A stretch of 23,113 nt of DNA from JACMLD01 sp040004415 (GTDB lineage: Bacteria > Bacteroidota > Bacteroidia > Chitinophagales > Chitinophagaceae): the NCBI GenBank assembly GCA_040004415.1, contig JBDUAY010000029.1, forward strand, positions 1 through 23,113, read 5' to 3'. The notes beneath the pieces were generated by a model. The model was not told the origin of the DNA and searched no databases. It saw only the letters and a program-made list of their open reading frames with translations. Each line of letters begins with the position of its first letter. The stretch's first letter is position 1. Both the position numbers and the translations under genes were made by a program. Positions 1-7,936 of this stretch are shown here, piece after piece.

Positions 1-1
1 G

Positions 2-3000
2 ATGAGTGCTGACTTTGGCAATTGTTCAAGTACTGCTACCAGAAACATAACCGTGTCTGCATTGCCTGCTGTTGATTTTTATTCAGCCAACAGCAATAGT
101 TTTTGCAAAGGCCCTGCTGCTATAGTCTTTCAGAATCTTACCGCTGATGTGGCATCCGCTTCGTGGAATTTTGGAGATGGCGGTACCAGCAATTCCGCTG
201 CTCCCTCTGTTACACATACTTACGGGGCAGCAGCTTCCGGTAATTTTACAGTCACACTTGCAGTCACAGATAGCAAAGGATGCAGTTCCACCATAACTAA
301 ACCGGGCTATGTAAATATTTTGGCACCTTTTGTAACCATTGGGGGTATACCAGGCGGACTATGCAAAGGACAAACTTTCACCCCATCTTTTACGGGCGGT
401 ACAGTAGATGGAGTAGGTTCTTACGATTGGGATTTTGGAGATGGTAGCCCGCACAGTAATCTAAGCGTTCCCGCACATTCTTACGCAGCCAATGGAAATT
501 ATACGGTTAAGCTAACTATTGTAACCACCAGCGGCTGTACAGCATCTGGCACATCCAGCAACCCGATACAGGTGAGTGACGCGCCCGTAGTAAATTTTGA
601 TAAAGACAAGGATCCTGTTTGTCATTCTGACGTTGTTACATTTACCAATTTATCAACGCCGGTGAATGCGCCACCCAATGCTGTAGTATGGAGTTTTGGT
701 GATGGCACAACTTCCACCTTATCAAATCCGCCCCCGCATAAATTCCCGGATACCGGGGCCTACACAATACAATTAAAAGTTACCAATTTTGGCTGTTCCG
801 ACTCACTAACAAAAGTTGGGCTTGTACATGTATTACCACCGGTTGCCAATTTTGGCTATAAAGTAATGGATTGCAATCTCAAAACCAATGTCACTTTTAT
901 AGATTCCTCCAAAAATGGCGACATTGCAACTTATGGAGCTTTATCTTATATATGGAATTTTGGCGATGGTAGTCCTACTGATTTAACCCCAGCTCCTGTA
1001 CACACATACCCCGCAATAACTTCGTACAGCGTTCAGCTGATAATTAATAATACTTTATGCCATGATACTATAACCAAAATAGTTGAGCTGATAAGTGACA
1101 AAGCTGCTTTTGTACTGGACAAACCTGTTTATTGCAGAAATGAAAAGATTACTTATTCGTCTACAAATAACACATCGCATATAAAAGTATTTAATTGGGT
1201 AGTGGATGGCGTACCGCATGTTACAGACCAGGCAGGTTATTATGATGGTTACCCAGTAACTGGCAGTCATACGGTTCAGCTGATTACAACAGATATAAAT
1301 GGTTGTTCTGATACCAGCGCTCCACAAACCTACTCCGTTACGGGTCCAACAGTTGCATTTGGCCTGGCCACCAATGGCGGTTGCAAGGGAAGCACACTTA
1401 CATTTATTGATTCCTCTACATCTGTGGGAACAATTAAAAGCTGGACCTTTGATTTCGGTGATGGCATAATAAAATCATCGGTTGCTCCTTTTACCCATCA
1501 ATATGCAGATACAGGTTTGTACCAGGTAAAACTTACCGTACAGGATGATATCGGCTGCCAGGATTCAATGGTAAAGCCTGTTCTTGTTACCAAACCATTA
1601 CCCAAATTTAGTGCAGCACAAACAACTTTTTGCCCGGGTGTACCGCTGCAGTTTACAGATTCTTCTGCTGGTAAGGGCTTAAGCTACAACTGGAATTTTG
1701 GCGATGGCCAAACAGATAGCGTAAAAAATCCTTTGCATCAATATAGTGTACTGCGCGACAGTGTTTATAGCGTGACATTAATAGTGAAAGACACTTCAGG
1801 ATGTTCTGACACACTGGTACAAAGCAATTACATTAAAGTAAGGTCTCCAAAGGCGTTGTATAGTGTTACCGACACGGTCACGTTTTGTCCACCGCTGGAA
1901 ACAAAATTTTTCTTTACGGGGAAAGATTATGAATCTTTTAGTTGGGATTTTGGTGATGGCGGCGGTCCTTCATCATTGGCAAATATTAATCACTTTTATA
2001 ATAAATACGGAAGTTACCAGGCCAAATTGTATGCGGTTGGATTTGGTGGTTGCATAGATTCGGCCACTATTAACATTGCAGTTACAGATCCATATGCTAC
2101 TACGTCTGTTACCTTTGATCCTAAAACAGCCTGCAATAACCTAACCGTTATTTTTACTGTAAAAGCGCCGGATTCGTCGAAATACTATTTGAATTTTGGA
2201 GATGGCGGTGTTGATTCACTCAAAACCACTTTTTCTCATTATTATAATCTTCCGAACGTATATTCTCCCTATATTTTAATAGCAGACAATGTTGGTTGCC
2301 AGGTTATAATTGGCGGCCTTGGAAATGTAGATATAAAAGGTGCTGTGCCACTTTTTGGGATAGACAAAAAAGCTTTTTGCGATCAGGGAACAGTAAACTT
2401 TACTGACTACTCGCAGGACGGCAATGATCCTATTGTTACCAGAACCTGGGACTTTGGTGATGGAAGCACACCGCAGGTGCTGCCGGGGGGTGCAACTTAT
2501 ACTTATACCAAACCAGGCTTGTTTGTGCCCACGCTTTCTGTAACAACGGTGGCTAACTGTACGCAAACATTCACAGACACCATACGCGTTCTGGCTACGC
2601 CGCAACCCATTATTACCAGCGCCGATGGTGTTTGCGTTAACCTGCCATTAGCTTTTTCAGGAAGTCTGCTGGTACCACCCGATACAGCCATTAACTGGAA
2701 ATGGGATACCGGTAACGGACAAACATCAACGCAACAAAATATTTCCGTTACATATTCTGATGCCGGCTTGCATCATCTAACACTCGAAGCAACCAACAGC
2801 CTTGGCTGTAAAGGAGATACCTCCAGGGACATAAAAGTATTTCCTTTACCATCTATTCAGCTCGCTGGCGATACTTCTATTATTGCCGGGGGCGCAGGCA
2901 TAACGATCCCATTAACATATAGTCCAAATGCGACTTCATATAACTGGACGCCGGCTACCAGCCTCAGCTGTACTGATTGCTCCAATCCATTTGCTACTCC

Positions 3001-3382
3001 TAAATTTACAACTACCTACCAGGTGATTGTAACAGATTCCAATGGATGTATCAGCAGCAGAAATGTAACATTGGTGGTAATATGCAACGATAAAAACTTT
3101 TTTATACCGAATACGTTTTCCCCTAACAATGATGGATCCAACGACAGGTTCTATCCAAGGGGTACAGGCCTTAATCTTATCCAGGCAATGCGGATTTTTA
3201 ACCGCTGGGGTGAGCTGATATTCGAGAAAAGGAATTTCCCGGCAAACGACGCTTCCTCAGGCTGGGATGGCACGTATAAAGGTAAACCCGCACCAACAGA
3301 TACATATATCTACATGATAGATATTATTTGTAACAACGCAAGTATTATAACCTCTAAAGGAAACGTTACATTAATACGGTAA
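2..3382 (+). CDS. Multi-PKD-domain surface protein with type B T9SS sorting domain (5' truncated)
   Basis: This is the C-terminal 1126 residues of a very large secreted protein. The frame is open to the window edge and the first residues lie inside a repeat, so the true start is upstream; the ATG at 2 is only the first Met seen. Eleven PKD-type domains follow at about 85-residue spacing, marked by W-x-F-G-D-G motifs near residues 55, 142, 230, 318, 483, 564, 648, 730 and 816. Degenerate versions sit near 397 (WVVDG) and 901 (WDTGNG). Each domain carries one Cys near its start and one near its end (for example FCKG then KGCS). A further Ig-like stretch (about 975-1030) leads to a CHU_C/type B sorting domain from about 1035, with FSPNNDGSND and IFNRWGELIFE. 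In this family such proteins cross the outer membrane by T9SS and act as adhesins or matrix proteins; adhesion here is inferred. The neighbouring PorP/SprF gene is the expected partner. Confidence 0.93.
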   Translation: MSADFGNCSSTATRNITVSALPAVDFYSANSNSFCKGPAAIVFQNLTADVASASWNFGDGGTSNSAAPSVTHTYGAAASGNFTVTLAVTDSKGCSSTITKPGYVNILAPFVTIGGIPGGLCKGQTFTPSFTGGTVDGVGSYDWDFGDGSPHSNLSVPAHSYAANGNYTVKLTIVTTSGCTASGTSSNPIQVSDAPVVNFDKDKDPVCHSDVVTFTNLSTPVNAPPNAVVWSFGDGTTSTLSNPPPHKFPDTGAYTIQLKVTNFGCSDSLTKVGLVHVLPPVANFGYKVMDCNLKTNVTFIDSSKNGDIATYGALSYIWNFGDGSPTDLTPAPVHTYPAITSYSVQLIINNTLCHDTITKIVELISDKAAFVLDKPVYCRNEKITYSSTNNTSHIKVFNWVVDGVPHVTDQAGYYDGYPVTGSHTVQLITTDINGCSDTSAPQTYSVTGPTVAFGLATNGGCKGSTLTFIDSSTSVGTIKSWTFDFGDGIIKSSVAPFTHQYADTGLYQVKLTVQDDIGCQDSMVKPVLVTKPLPKFSAAQTTFCPGVPLQFTDSSAGKGLSYNWNFGDGQTDSVKNPLHQYSVLRDSVYSVTLIVKDTSGCSDTLVQSNYIKVRSPKALYSVTDTVTFCPPLETKFFFTGKDYESFSWDFGDGGGPSSLANINHFYNKYGSYQAKLYAVGFGGCIDSATINIAVTDPYATTSVTFDPKTACNNLTVIFTVKAPDSSKYYLNFGDGGVDSLKTTFSHYYNLPNVYSPYILIADNVGCQVIIGGLGNVDIKGAVPLFGIDKKAFCDQGTVNFTDYSQDGNDPIVTRTWDFGDGSTPQVLPGGATYTYTKPGLFVPTLSVTTVANCTQTFTDTIRVLATPQPIITSADGVCVNLPLAFSGSLLVPPDTAINWKWDTGNGQTSTQQNISVTYSDAGLHHLTLEATNSLGCKGDTSRDIKVFPLPSIQLAGDTSIIAGGAGITIPLTYSPNATSYNWTPATSLSCTDCSNPFATPKFTTTYQVIVTDSNGCISSRNVTLVVICNDKNFFIPNTFSPNNDGSNDRFYPRGTGLNLIQAMRIFNRWGELIFEKRNFPANDASSGWDGTYKGKPAPTDTYIYMIDIICNNASIITSKGNVTLIR

Positions 3383-3422
3383 CCAATGTTTGAAAATTTG
3401 TGTACGATAAAAATCCACTGGA

Positions 3423-4466
3423 ATGAAAACCCCTGAGTGCGGAAGAAAAATATTATTGCCTGTTATAACATTGCTGGTATGCTTGTGCAGCCAGGTAAGC
3501 GCGCAGGACATGCATTTTTCTCAATTTTTTGAAGCGCCATTACTCCGCAATCCTTCACTGGCCGGGTTATTTACAGGAGATATAAGGGCACAAATGGTAT
3601 ATAGAAATCAATGGAACAGTATTACCAACGCATATAAAAGCGGATCATTTAATGTTGAATACAAAATGCCGGTGGGAAAAGGTGATGATTTTCTTACAAC
3701 CGGTGTACAAGTGCTGTATGATAAAGCGGGCACGGCCGGACTTACAACCACAGAAGTTCTTCCCGCGCTTAATTATCACAAATCTTTGAGCGGAAATAAA
3801 ACAACCTATTTGTCTGTTGGATTTATGGGCGGCCTGGTACAAAAAAGTATTGACAGATCTAAAGTGACCACCAACGCGCAATATGATGGCGTTGCTTTTA
3901 ATCCGGCGCTGGCTGATGGTGAAACTTTCTCCAATCCAACATATGATTATTTTGACGGGTCAGTAGGTGCCAGTTTCAATTCTGCATTTGGCGCTGAAGA
4001 TGCAAATACTTATTTTATTGGTTTGGCATATCATCATTTTAACCGCCCGAGAAATTCTTTTTACAGAAATGCGGCATCTGCACTCAATCCAAAAATTGTT
4101 GCTTCCGGTGGTATGAAATTTAATATTGACGAGAATACCTTTTTTACTTTACAGGCTGATTATTCTAACCAGGGAAATTTTAATGAAGCCATTGCCGGCG
4201 CAATGTATTCTGTTAAAGTTGGTGAGCCCGATGCACCACAATACATAATTCACGGAGGAGCTTTCCTGCGCTGGAAAGATGCATTTATACCAGTACTTAA
4301 AATTGACTACAATCCTTTTTCTGTAGCTCTAAGTTACGATGTTAATGTATCGCAGTTAAAAACGGTTAGCCAGGGAAGAGGCGGTGTTGAGCTAAGTATT
4401 TCTTATATCGGTTTTCTTGACCGTGGCAATTCTACCAGGGATAAAGTGCTGTGCCCTCATTTTTAG
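3423..4466 (+). CDS. PorP/SprF family type IX secretion system outer-membrane protein
   Basis: The 347-residue product begins with a signal peptide (Lys/Arg-rich start, hydrophobic LLPVITLLVCLC, likely cut near VSA-QD). The mature N-terminus, QDMHFSQFFEAPLLRNPSLAG, is the hallmark opening of PorP/SprF proteins, followed by RAQMVYRNQWNSI. The rest alternates short amphipathic strands typical of an outer-membrane beta-barrel. Members related to SprF support secretion or surface retention of particular large T9SS cargos carrying type B sorting domains. The gene starts 40 bp after the PKD protein stop on the same strand, so the two are probably co-transcribed and functionally paired (inference). 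Length is normal for the family. A terminator-like hairpin overlaps the end of the gene, consistent with the end of a two-gene unit. Confidence 0.93.
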   Translation: MKTPECGRKILLPVITLLVCLCSQVSAQDMHFSQFFEAPLLRNPSLAGLFTGDIRAQMVYRNQWNSITNAYKSGSFNVEYKMPVGKGDDFLTTGVQVLYDKAGTAGLTTTEVLPALNYHKSLSGNKTTYLSVGFMGGLVQKSIDRSKVTTNAQYDGVAFNPALADGETFSNPTYDYFDGSVGASFNSAFGAEDANTYFIGLAYHHFNRPRNSFYRNAASALNPKIVASGGMKFNIDENTFFTLQADYSNQGNFNEAIAGAMYSVKVGEPDAPQYIIHGGAFLRWKDAFIPVLKIDYNPFSVALSYDVNVSQLKTVSQGRGGVELSISYIGFLDRGNSTRDKVLCPHF

Positions 4467-4481
4467 ATCCTGGATTTTTTT
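4435..4481 (+). terminator. Probable intrinsic terminator at the end of the PorP/SprF gene
   Basis: CCAGGGAT at 4435-4442 can pair with ATCCTGG at 4467-4473, leaving one G bulged. Seven T residues follow at 4475-4481. The left arm lies inside the last codons of the PorP/SprF gene and the right arm starts directly after its TAG stop. The loop is long (about 24 nt), which lowers confidence. Confidence 0.45.
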
Positions 4482-4625
4482 ATGTGTGATATTTTTCGCT
4501 GTATATTTCTTCTGTGCAGAAATTTATTTTAAATTTTTCATGCCTTATGAGTGCATGATGTTTTATTATTTCAACGCGCCATTCTCATTTTCACATTAGG
4601 TTATTTACAAATCTGATCGCACTAA

Positions 4626-4656
4626 TTTTATTGATTCACATATTGGTATACCTTTG
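4626..4656 (+). promoter_or_regulatory. Bacteroidetes-type promoter for the peroxiredoxin gene
   Basis: TACCTTTG at 4649-4656 is an exact match to the Bacteroidetes -7 consensus TAnnTTTG. TTTT at 4626-4629 lies 19 nt upstream, at the spacing of the -33 element (TTTG), with one mismatch. The start codon is 18 bp after the box, which would give a short leader. Confidence 0.5.
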
Positions 4657-4674
4657 CAGACTTAAAAAACAATT

Positions 4675-5145
4675 ATGAAGATTGAAAAAGGACAGCCAGC
4701 ACCTGCATTTATTTTGCATGATACAGAAAAGAAAGAGGTTGCCTTACAAGATCACCAGGGTAAAAATGTGGTTTTGTTATTCTTTCCATTGGCATTTACG
4801 GGCGTTTGTACCAAAGAACTTTGTAGCGTACGGGATAATATCGCCATTTATAACAACAGTAACGCACAGGTATTTGGCATTTCAGTAGATTCACCGCAAA
4901 CACTGGCTAAATTTAAAGAGGAACAAGGGCTGAATTTTAGCCTTTTGAGCGATTTTAATAAGGATGTTTCAACCATTTACGGCGCTATCTATGAATCTTT
5001 TGGTGGCTGGATGCATGGTGTTTCGAAAAGATCTGCCTTTGTAATTGATAAACAAGGAGTTATACAATATGCCGAAGTATTGGAAAACGCAGGCGAAATA
5101 CCAGATTTTGACGCCCTTCAATCCACACTTAAAAGCCTTAAATAG
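4675..5145 (+). CDS. Peroxiredoxin (AhpC/TSA, BCP/AhpE-like)
   Basis: The 156-residue cytoplasmic protein is a thioredoxin-fold thiol peroxidase reducing hydrogen peroxide or organic peroxides. The active-site segment PLAFTGVCTKELC gives the peroxidatic Cys45 in the P-x3-T-x2-C motif, and Cys50 five residues later, in the place where BCP-type enzymes have their resolving Cys. The catalytic Arg is likely Arg119 in SKRSAFVID. The start MKIEKGQPAPAF matches the usual N-terminus, there is no signal peptide, and the length is typical. It has its own promoter and stands alone, separated from the PorP gene by 208 bp. Whether it works as a 1-Cys (AhpE) or atypical 2-Cys (BCP) enzyme cannot be settled from the sequence alone. 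The electron donor is unknown. Confidence 0.93.
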   Translation: MKIEKGQPAPAFILHDTEKKEVALQDHQGKNVVLLFFPLAFTGVCTKELCSVRDNIAIYNNSNAQVFGISVDSPQTLAKFKEEQGLNFSLLSDFNKDVSTIYGAIYESFGGWMHGVSKRSAFVIDKQGVIQYAEVLENAGEIPDFDALQSTLKSLK

Positions 5146-5220
5146 CGTTAACAGATAGGTAAAAACCAAGGTTGTAGAAAAATCCCTGCAACCGGCTAAA
5201 AAATTGTGCGAAAACCTTTG

Positions 5221-5228
5221 TAATTTTG
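5221..5228 (+). promoter_or_regulatory. Possible -7 box upstream of the T9SS mini-protein gene
   Basis: TAATTTTG matches TAnnTTTG exactly and sits 48 bp before the start codon at 5277. No clear -33 TTTG is found at the normal distance, so this is tentative. Confidence 0.3.
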
Positions 5229-5276
5229 TTAAAACAGAATTATCTTGATGCATAAGTGTGAAATGTCATATCGCCT

Positions 5277-5615
5277 ATGAAGATTTTTTACATAGTATCC
5301 ATTATTCTATTGACCACACTTCAATCGAAGAGTCAGGCAAACACACCTTCATCCCAGGTGCCGGCTGCCAGGATAATAAAGTTTTATCCCAATCCTGCTG
5401 TCTCTCAAATCACATTCGATTTCGAACAAAACTCAGATAAATCATACTCCTTCCAGGTATATAATTTCGTTGGCAAAAAAGTATTTGAGGTTCCTGCTGT
5501 TACCCAAAAAACAGTTGTTAACGTAACAGATTTTTACCGTGGTGTTTATATCTTTCAATTGAGAGATAAAAATGGTAAGATGATCGACTCTGGAAAATTC
5601 CAGGTATCTCATTAA
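5277..5615 (+). CDS. Small secreted protein consisting of little more than a type A T9SS sorting domain
   Basis: The 112-residue protein starts with a signal peptide (MKIFYIVSIILLTTLQSKSQ). After a short linker of about 12 residues it runs directly into a type A T9SS C-terminal sorting domain: FYPNPAVSQITFDF, then YSFQVYNFVGKKVFE, then YRGVYIFQLRDKNGKMIDSGKFQV near the end. The FYPNP motif and the closing YIFQL...GKF pattern are standard for this domain. There is no room for a separate functional domain, so the gene encodes a sorting domain without visible cargo. It could be a remnant of a larger secreted protein, although signal peptide and start are intact, or a genuine small surface protein. 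The role is unknown. Confidence 0.85.
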   Translation: MKIFYIVSIILLTTLQSKSQANTPSSQVPAARIIKFYPNPAVSQITFDFEQNSDKSYSFQVYNFVGKKVFEVPAVTQKTVVNVTDFYRGVYIFQLRDKNGKMIDSGKFQVSH

Positions 5616-5811
5616 CGCGGAAATAGTAAGATGGCCTTCATTCAATCTTTCTTTCAATAAAAATAGAGAGTGGTAACACGTAATTAGCGAGTAGGATCTT
5701 AATTCAAATCTCCTAATATTTTTATTAATCTTCCCGGTAAATTTTTAGCAACATGAAGTTATCGTGCCAGGGTTATTGCAGCTGCAGCTATATTACTTCA
5801 AGTTTAACTGT

Positions 5812-5835
5812 GGAACGTCAATGATGCAACGTCCC
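5812..5835. repeat. Short hairpin in the convergent intergenic gap
   Basis: GGAACGT at 5812-5818 pairs with ACGTCCC at 5829-5835, with one G-T pair, around a 10-nt loop. It lies between the convergent mini-protein and methyltransferase genes. Neither strand has a T-run after it, so it is not a clear intrinsic terminator. Nothing else was recognised in the 246-bp gap. Confidence 0.25.
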
Positions 5836-5861
5836 AACACATCAACAACTTAGCCAATCAA

Positions 5862-7043
5862 CTACAAAACCTGCACAATCAAAAACTTCAAATAATGCGT
5901 ATTCTCCATCCCCCATATTATTGGATGATCAGCTGATTGTGTTTGGTAGGTAACCTGCCGCAATTTTCTTTTTGCATCTTTTGCCGCCATGTTAATTGTC
6001 TCGAGAAATAATTCCGGGCTAACTAAATTGGTACACGATGATGTTACCAGGAAACCTCCCGGCTTTATCATTTTCATTCCCCGTAAATTAATTTCTTTAT
6101 ACCCGGCAATGGCTTTCTGAATATTTTCACGGCTCTTCGCAAATGCAGGCGGGTCGAGCATCACAACATCCCATTGTTTTCCATCCTTGCCCCATTGTTT
6201 TAACACATCAAAAGCATTCATCGCTTCAAAATGGCAAATATTTTCAAGTCCGTTTAAAGCAGCATTCTTATTTGCCTGTTCCACTGCGCTTGCAGAAATA
6301 TCAATTCCATAAACCTTTTTAGCGCCGTAATGCGCAGCGTGTATTTCAAAAGTTCCGGTATATGTAAATGCACCAAATACATCCGCTCCTTTTACAATTC
6401 TTTCAATTGCGCGGCGATTATCCTGCTGGTCTAAAAAATAACCAGTTTTCTGACCGTTTTCTATATCTGCTATAAACTTTAATCCATTTTCAGTAATACC
6501 AATATTGGTATCAAACGGCGCCGATAAAAAACCTTTCTTCTGTTCCATACCTTCCAGCTCACGCACGGGAACATCATTGCGTTCATAAATACCTTTCGGG
6601 CTGAACAATCTTTCCAGCGCTTTTACAATCGCCGGCTTCCATATATCGATACCCAAAGAAAGTGTTTGCAAAACAAAATAATCATTGAATTTATCAATGA
6701 TGAGTGCCGGCAAAAAATCAGCTTCGCCAAATATCAGCCGGCAATTTTCGTGGTAGCCGAGTTTGCTTTTATAGCGCCATGCCTGCTGCAGCCTGTTATA
6801 GAAAAATTCCTCGTTTATTTGTTCGTTTTTATCCCTTGTCAGCAACCTGATGATAATTTGTGATTTTGGATTAATATACCCCCTGCCAATAAATTTCTTA
6901 TCATGCGTAAACACCTCCACAATATCGCCCCCCTGAACATTTTCTTCAATACTATTTACTTCATTACCAAAAATCCACGGATGCCCATCTTCAACCCGCC
7001 TGCTTATTTTCTTATTTAATATTACTTTAGCCATATGCCGCAT
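5862..7043 (-). CDS. RlmI-like class I SAM-dependent 23S rRNA (cytosine-C5) methyltransferase
   Basis: The 393-residue protein has an N-terminal PUA domain (about 4-80, with DGHPWIFGNEV at 19-29) and a C-terminal Rossmann methyltransferase domain. GYFLDQQDNR (201-210), the SAM-binding AFTYTGTFEIHAA (225-237), the acidic end of strand 2 in GIDIS (246-250), the DPPAFAKS catalytic motif (297-304) and VTSSCTN (333-339, probable catalytic Cys337) are all present in order. This is the layout of enzymes such as E. coli RlmI, which makes m5C in 23S rRNA; substrate identity here is inferred. Motif I reads VFGAFTYTG, somewhat different from the more usual LDLF/LNCF-x-YTG. Met4 (ATG at 7032-7034) is an equally plausible start and gives the more family-like MAKVILNKK. 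The gene stands alone and converges on the mini-protein gene. Confidence 0.92.
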   Translation of the reverse strand: MRHMAKVILNKKISRRVEDGHPWIFGNEVNSIEENVQGGDIVEVFTHDKKFIGRGYINPKSQIIIRLLTRDKNEQINEEFFYNRLQQAWRYKSKLGYHENCRLIFGEADFLPALIIDKFNDYFVLQTLSLGIDIWKPAIVKALERLFSPKGIYERNDVPVRELEGMEQKKGFLSAPFDTNIGITENGLKFIADIENGQKTGYFLDQQDNRRAIERIVKGADVFGAFTYTGTFEIHAAHYGAKKVYGIDISASAVEQANKNAALNGLENICHFEAMNAFDVLKQWGKDGKQWDVVMLDPPAFAKSRENIQKAIAGYKEINLRGMKMIKPGGFLVTSSCTNLVSPELFLETINMAAKDAKRKLRQVTYQTQSADHPIIWGMENTHYLKFLIVQVL

Positions 7044-7219
7044 TTTAAGGGCTGCAAGTTAGCAGTATTTAAATTTTTTGTACCCAGTATTCATATCCAA
7101 CAAACGAAAGCATGTTCCAGCTGCTATGAACCAGGCCAATACGGGATGGTTTAATACTAAATACGCTTATTGATTACTAGCCCTTTGCAGCATGCGACAA
7201 TTTGTCTCTACCCTGGCGC

Positions 7220-7249
7220 TTGGCAACATTCTTGACTACCTTACCTTCG
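7220..7249 (+). promoter_or_regulatory. grpE: Possible promoter for grpE
   Basis: TTGG at 7220-7223 and TACCTTCG at 7242-7249, 18 nt apart, resemble TTTG and TAnnTTTG, each with one mismatch. The grpE start codon is 18 bp after the box. No palindromic CIRCE-type heat-shock operator was seen in the 224-bp gap. Confidence 0.3.
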
Positions 7250-7267
7250 CTAACAATTTGTAAGATT

Positions 7268-7849
7268 ATGCAAGAAAAAGATGTAAAAAATACAGTTGAT
7301 ACACCCGAAACTGTCAATAGTAATGAGCCTTTGCTGGATATGAATGCTGATTCTGATATAGCGGGAAGCAATCACCTGAGCAACCCCGCAGAAGAGGAAA
7401 GCGAAATAGAAAAATATCAGCAGGAAGCTGCAGCGTTTAAAGATAAATACCTGCGCCTGGTGGCAGAATTTGATAATTTCAGAAAGCGCAGTGCTAAAGA
7501 AAGAATTGAACTTATTCAAACTGCCGGAAAGGAAGTGATCACTTCATTGCTGGACGTTTTGGATGATTCTGAACGTGCCCAGAAACAGCTGGAAAACAGT
7601 ACTGATCCGACTGCAACAAAAGAAGGGGTATTATTGGTATTCAACAAGCTGCGCAATACACTCCAGTCGAAAGGCCTTAAGCCAATGACCAGTACCGGGC
7701 AGGTATTTAATCCTGATTTACATGAAGCCATTACTGAAATACCGGCGCCTTCAAAACAACTGGAAGGCAAGGTATTAGATGAAGTACAAAAAGGTTATTA
7801 CCTGAATGATAAAATTATCCGTTTTGCCAAAGTGATAGTAGGCAAATAA
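7268..7849 (+). CDS. grpE: GrpE, nucleotide exchange factor for DnaK
   Basis: From the ATG at 7268 the product is 193 residues. An in-frame ATG at 7202 would add 22 residues (MSLPWRLATF...) that do not resemble GrpE and would overlap the likely promoter, so it was not used. The acidic, low-complexity N-terminus (about 1-45) leads into a long helix forming the dimeric coiled coil (about 45-105, with LRLVAEFDNFRKRSAKE). A beta domain ends in KGYYLNDKIIRFAKVIVGK, matching the conserved GrpE C-terminus (GY-x-L-x-D-x-x-I/L-R-x-A-x-V-x-V). GrpE releases ADP from DnaK in the cytoplasm during protein folding. dnaJ follows 87 bp downstream on the same strand; dnaK is not in the window. Confidence 0.95.
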   Translation: MQEKDVKNTVDTPETVNSNEPLLDMNADSDIAGSNHLSNPAEEESEIEKYQQEAAAFKDKYLRLVAEFDNFRKRSAKERIELIQTAGKEVITSLLDVLDDSERAQKQLENSTDPTATKEGVLLVFNKLRNTLQSKGLKPMTSTGQVFNPDLHEAITEIPAPSKQLEGKVLDEVQKGYYLNDKIIRFAKVIVGK

Positions 7850-7854
7850 TATTT

Positions 7855-7892
7855 ATCCGCAGCCAGCATTGCGTTCCGGTGGCGGATTTTTT
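7855..7892 (+). terminator. Terminator-like hairpin between grpE and dnaJ
   Basis: ATCCGC at 7855-7860 pairs with GCGGAT at 7882-7887, and six T residues run from 7887 to 7892. The inner part of the stem can extend through a mismatch with a few more pairs. Placed six bases after the grpE stop, it could lower or attenuate read-through into dnaJ. The core stem is short (6 bp), so partial rather than full termination is more likely. Confidence 0.45.
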
Positions 7893-7936
7893 AGTTTTTA
7901 CGCAGCAAACAAAACAGCTGATAGCTTAATTATTTT

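Noticed and set aside
2..3382. Possible tandem DNA repeat array or CRISPR-like periodicity
   Set aside because: The repetition is at protein level (about 255 bp per PKD domain) with strongly diverged DNA; there are no identical short repeats with spacers.
4417..4599. 60-codon open frame overlapping the end of the PorP/SprF gene
   Set aside because: It starts inside the PorP/SprF gene in another frame and then runs through the terminator and AT-rich DNA; the Phe/Tyr-rich product is typical of chance translation.
5752..5766. ATGAAG(T/C)TATCGTG occurring both here and at 18258
   Set aside because: The match is about 14 bases with one difference and the flanks are unrelated. The local frame here ends after 18 codons, so chance is the simplest explanation.
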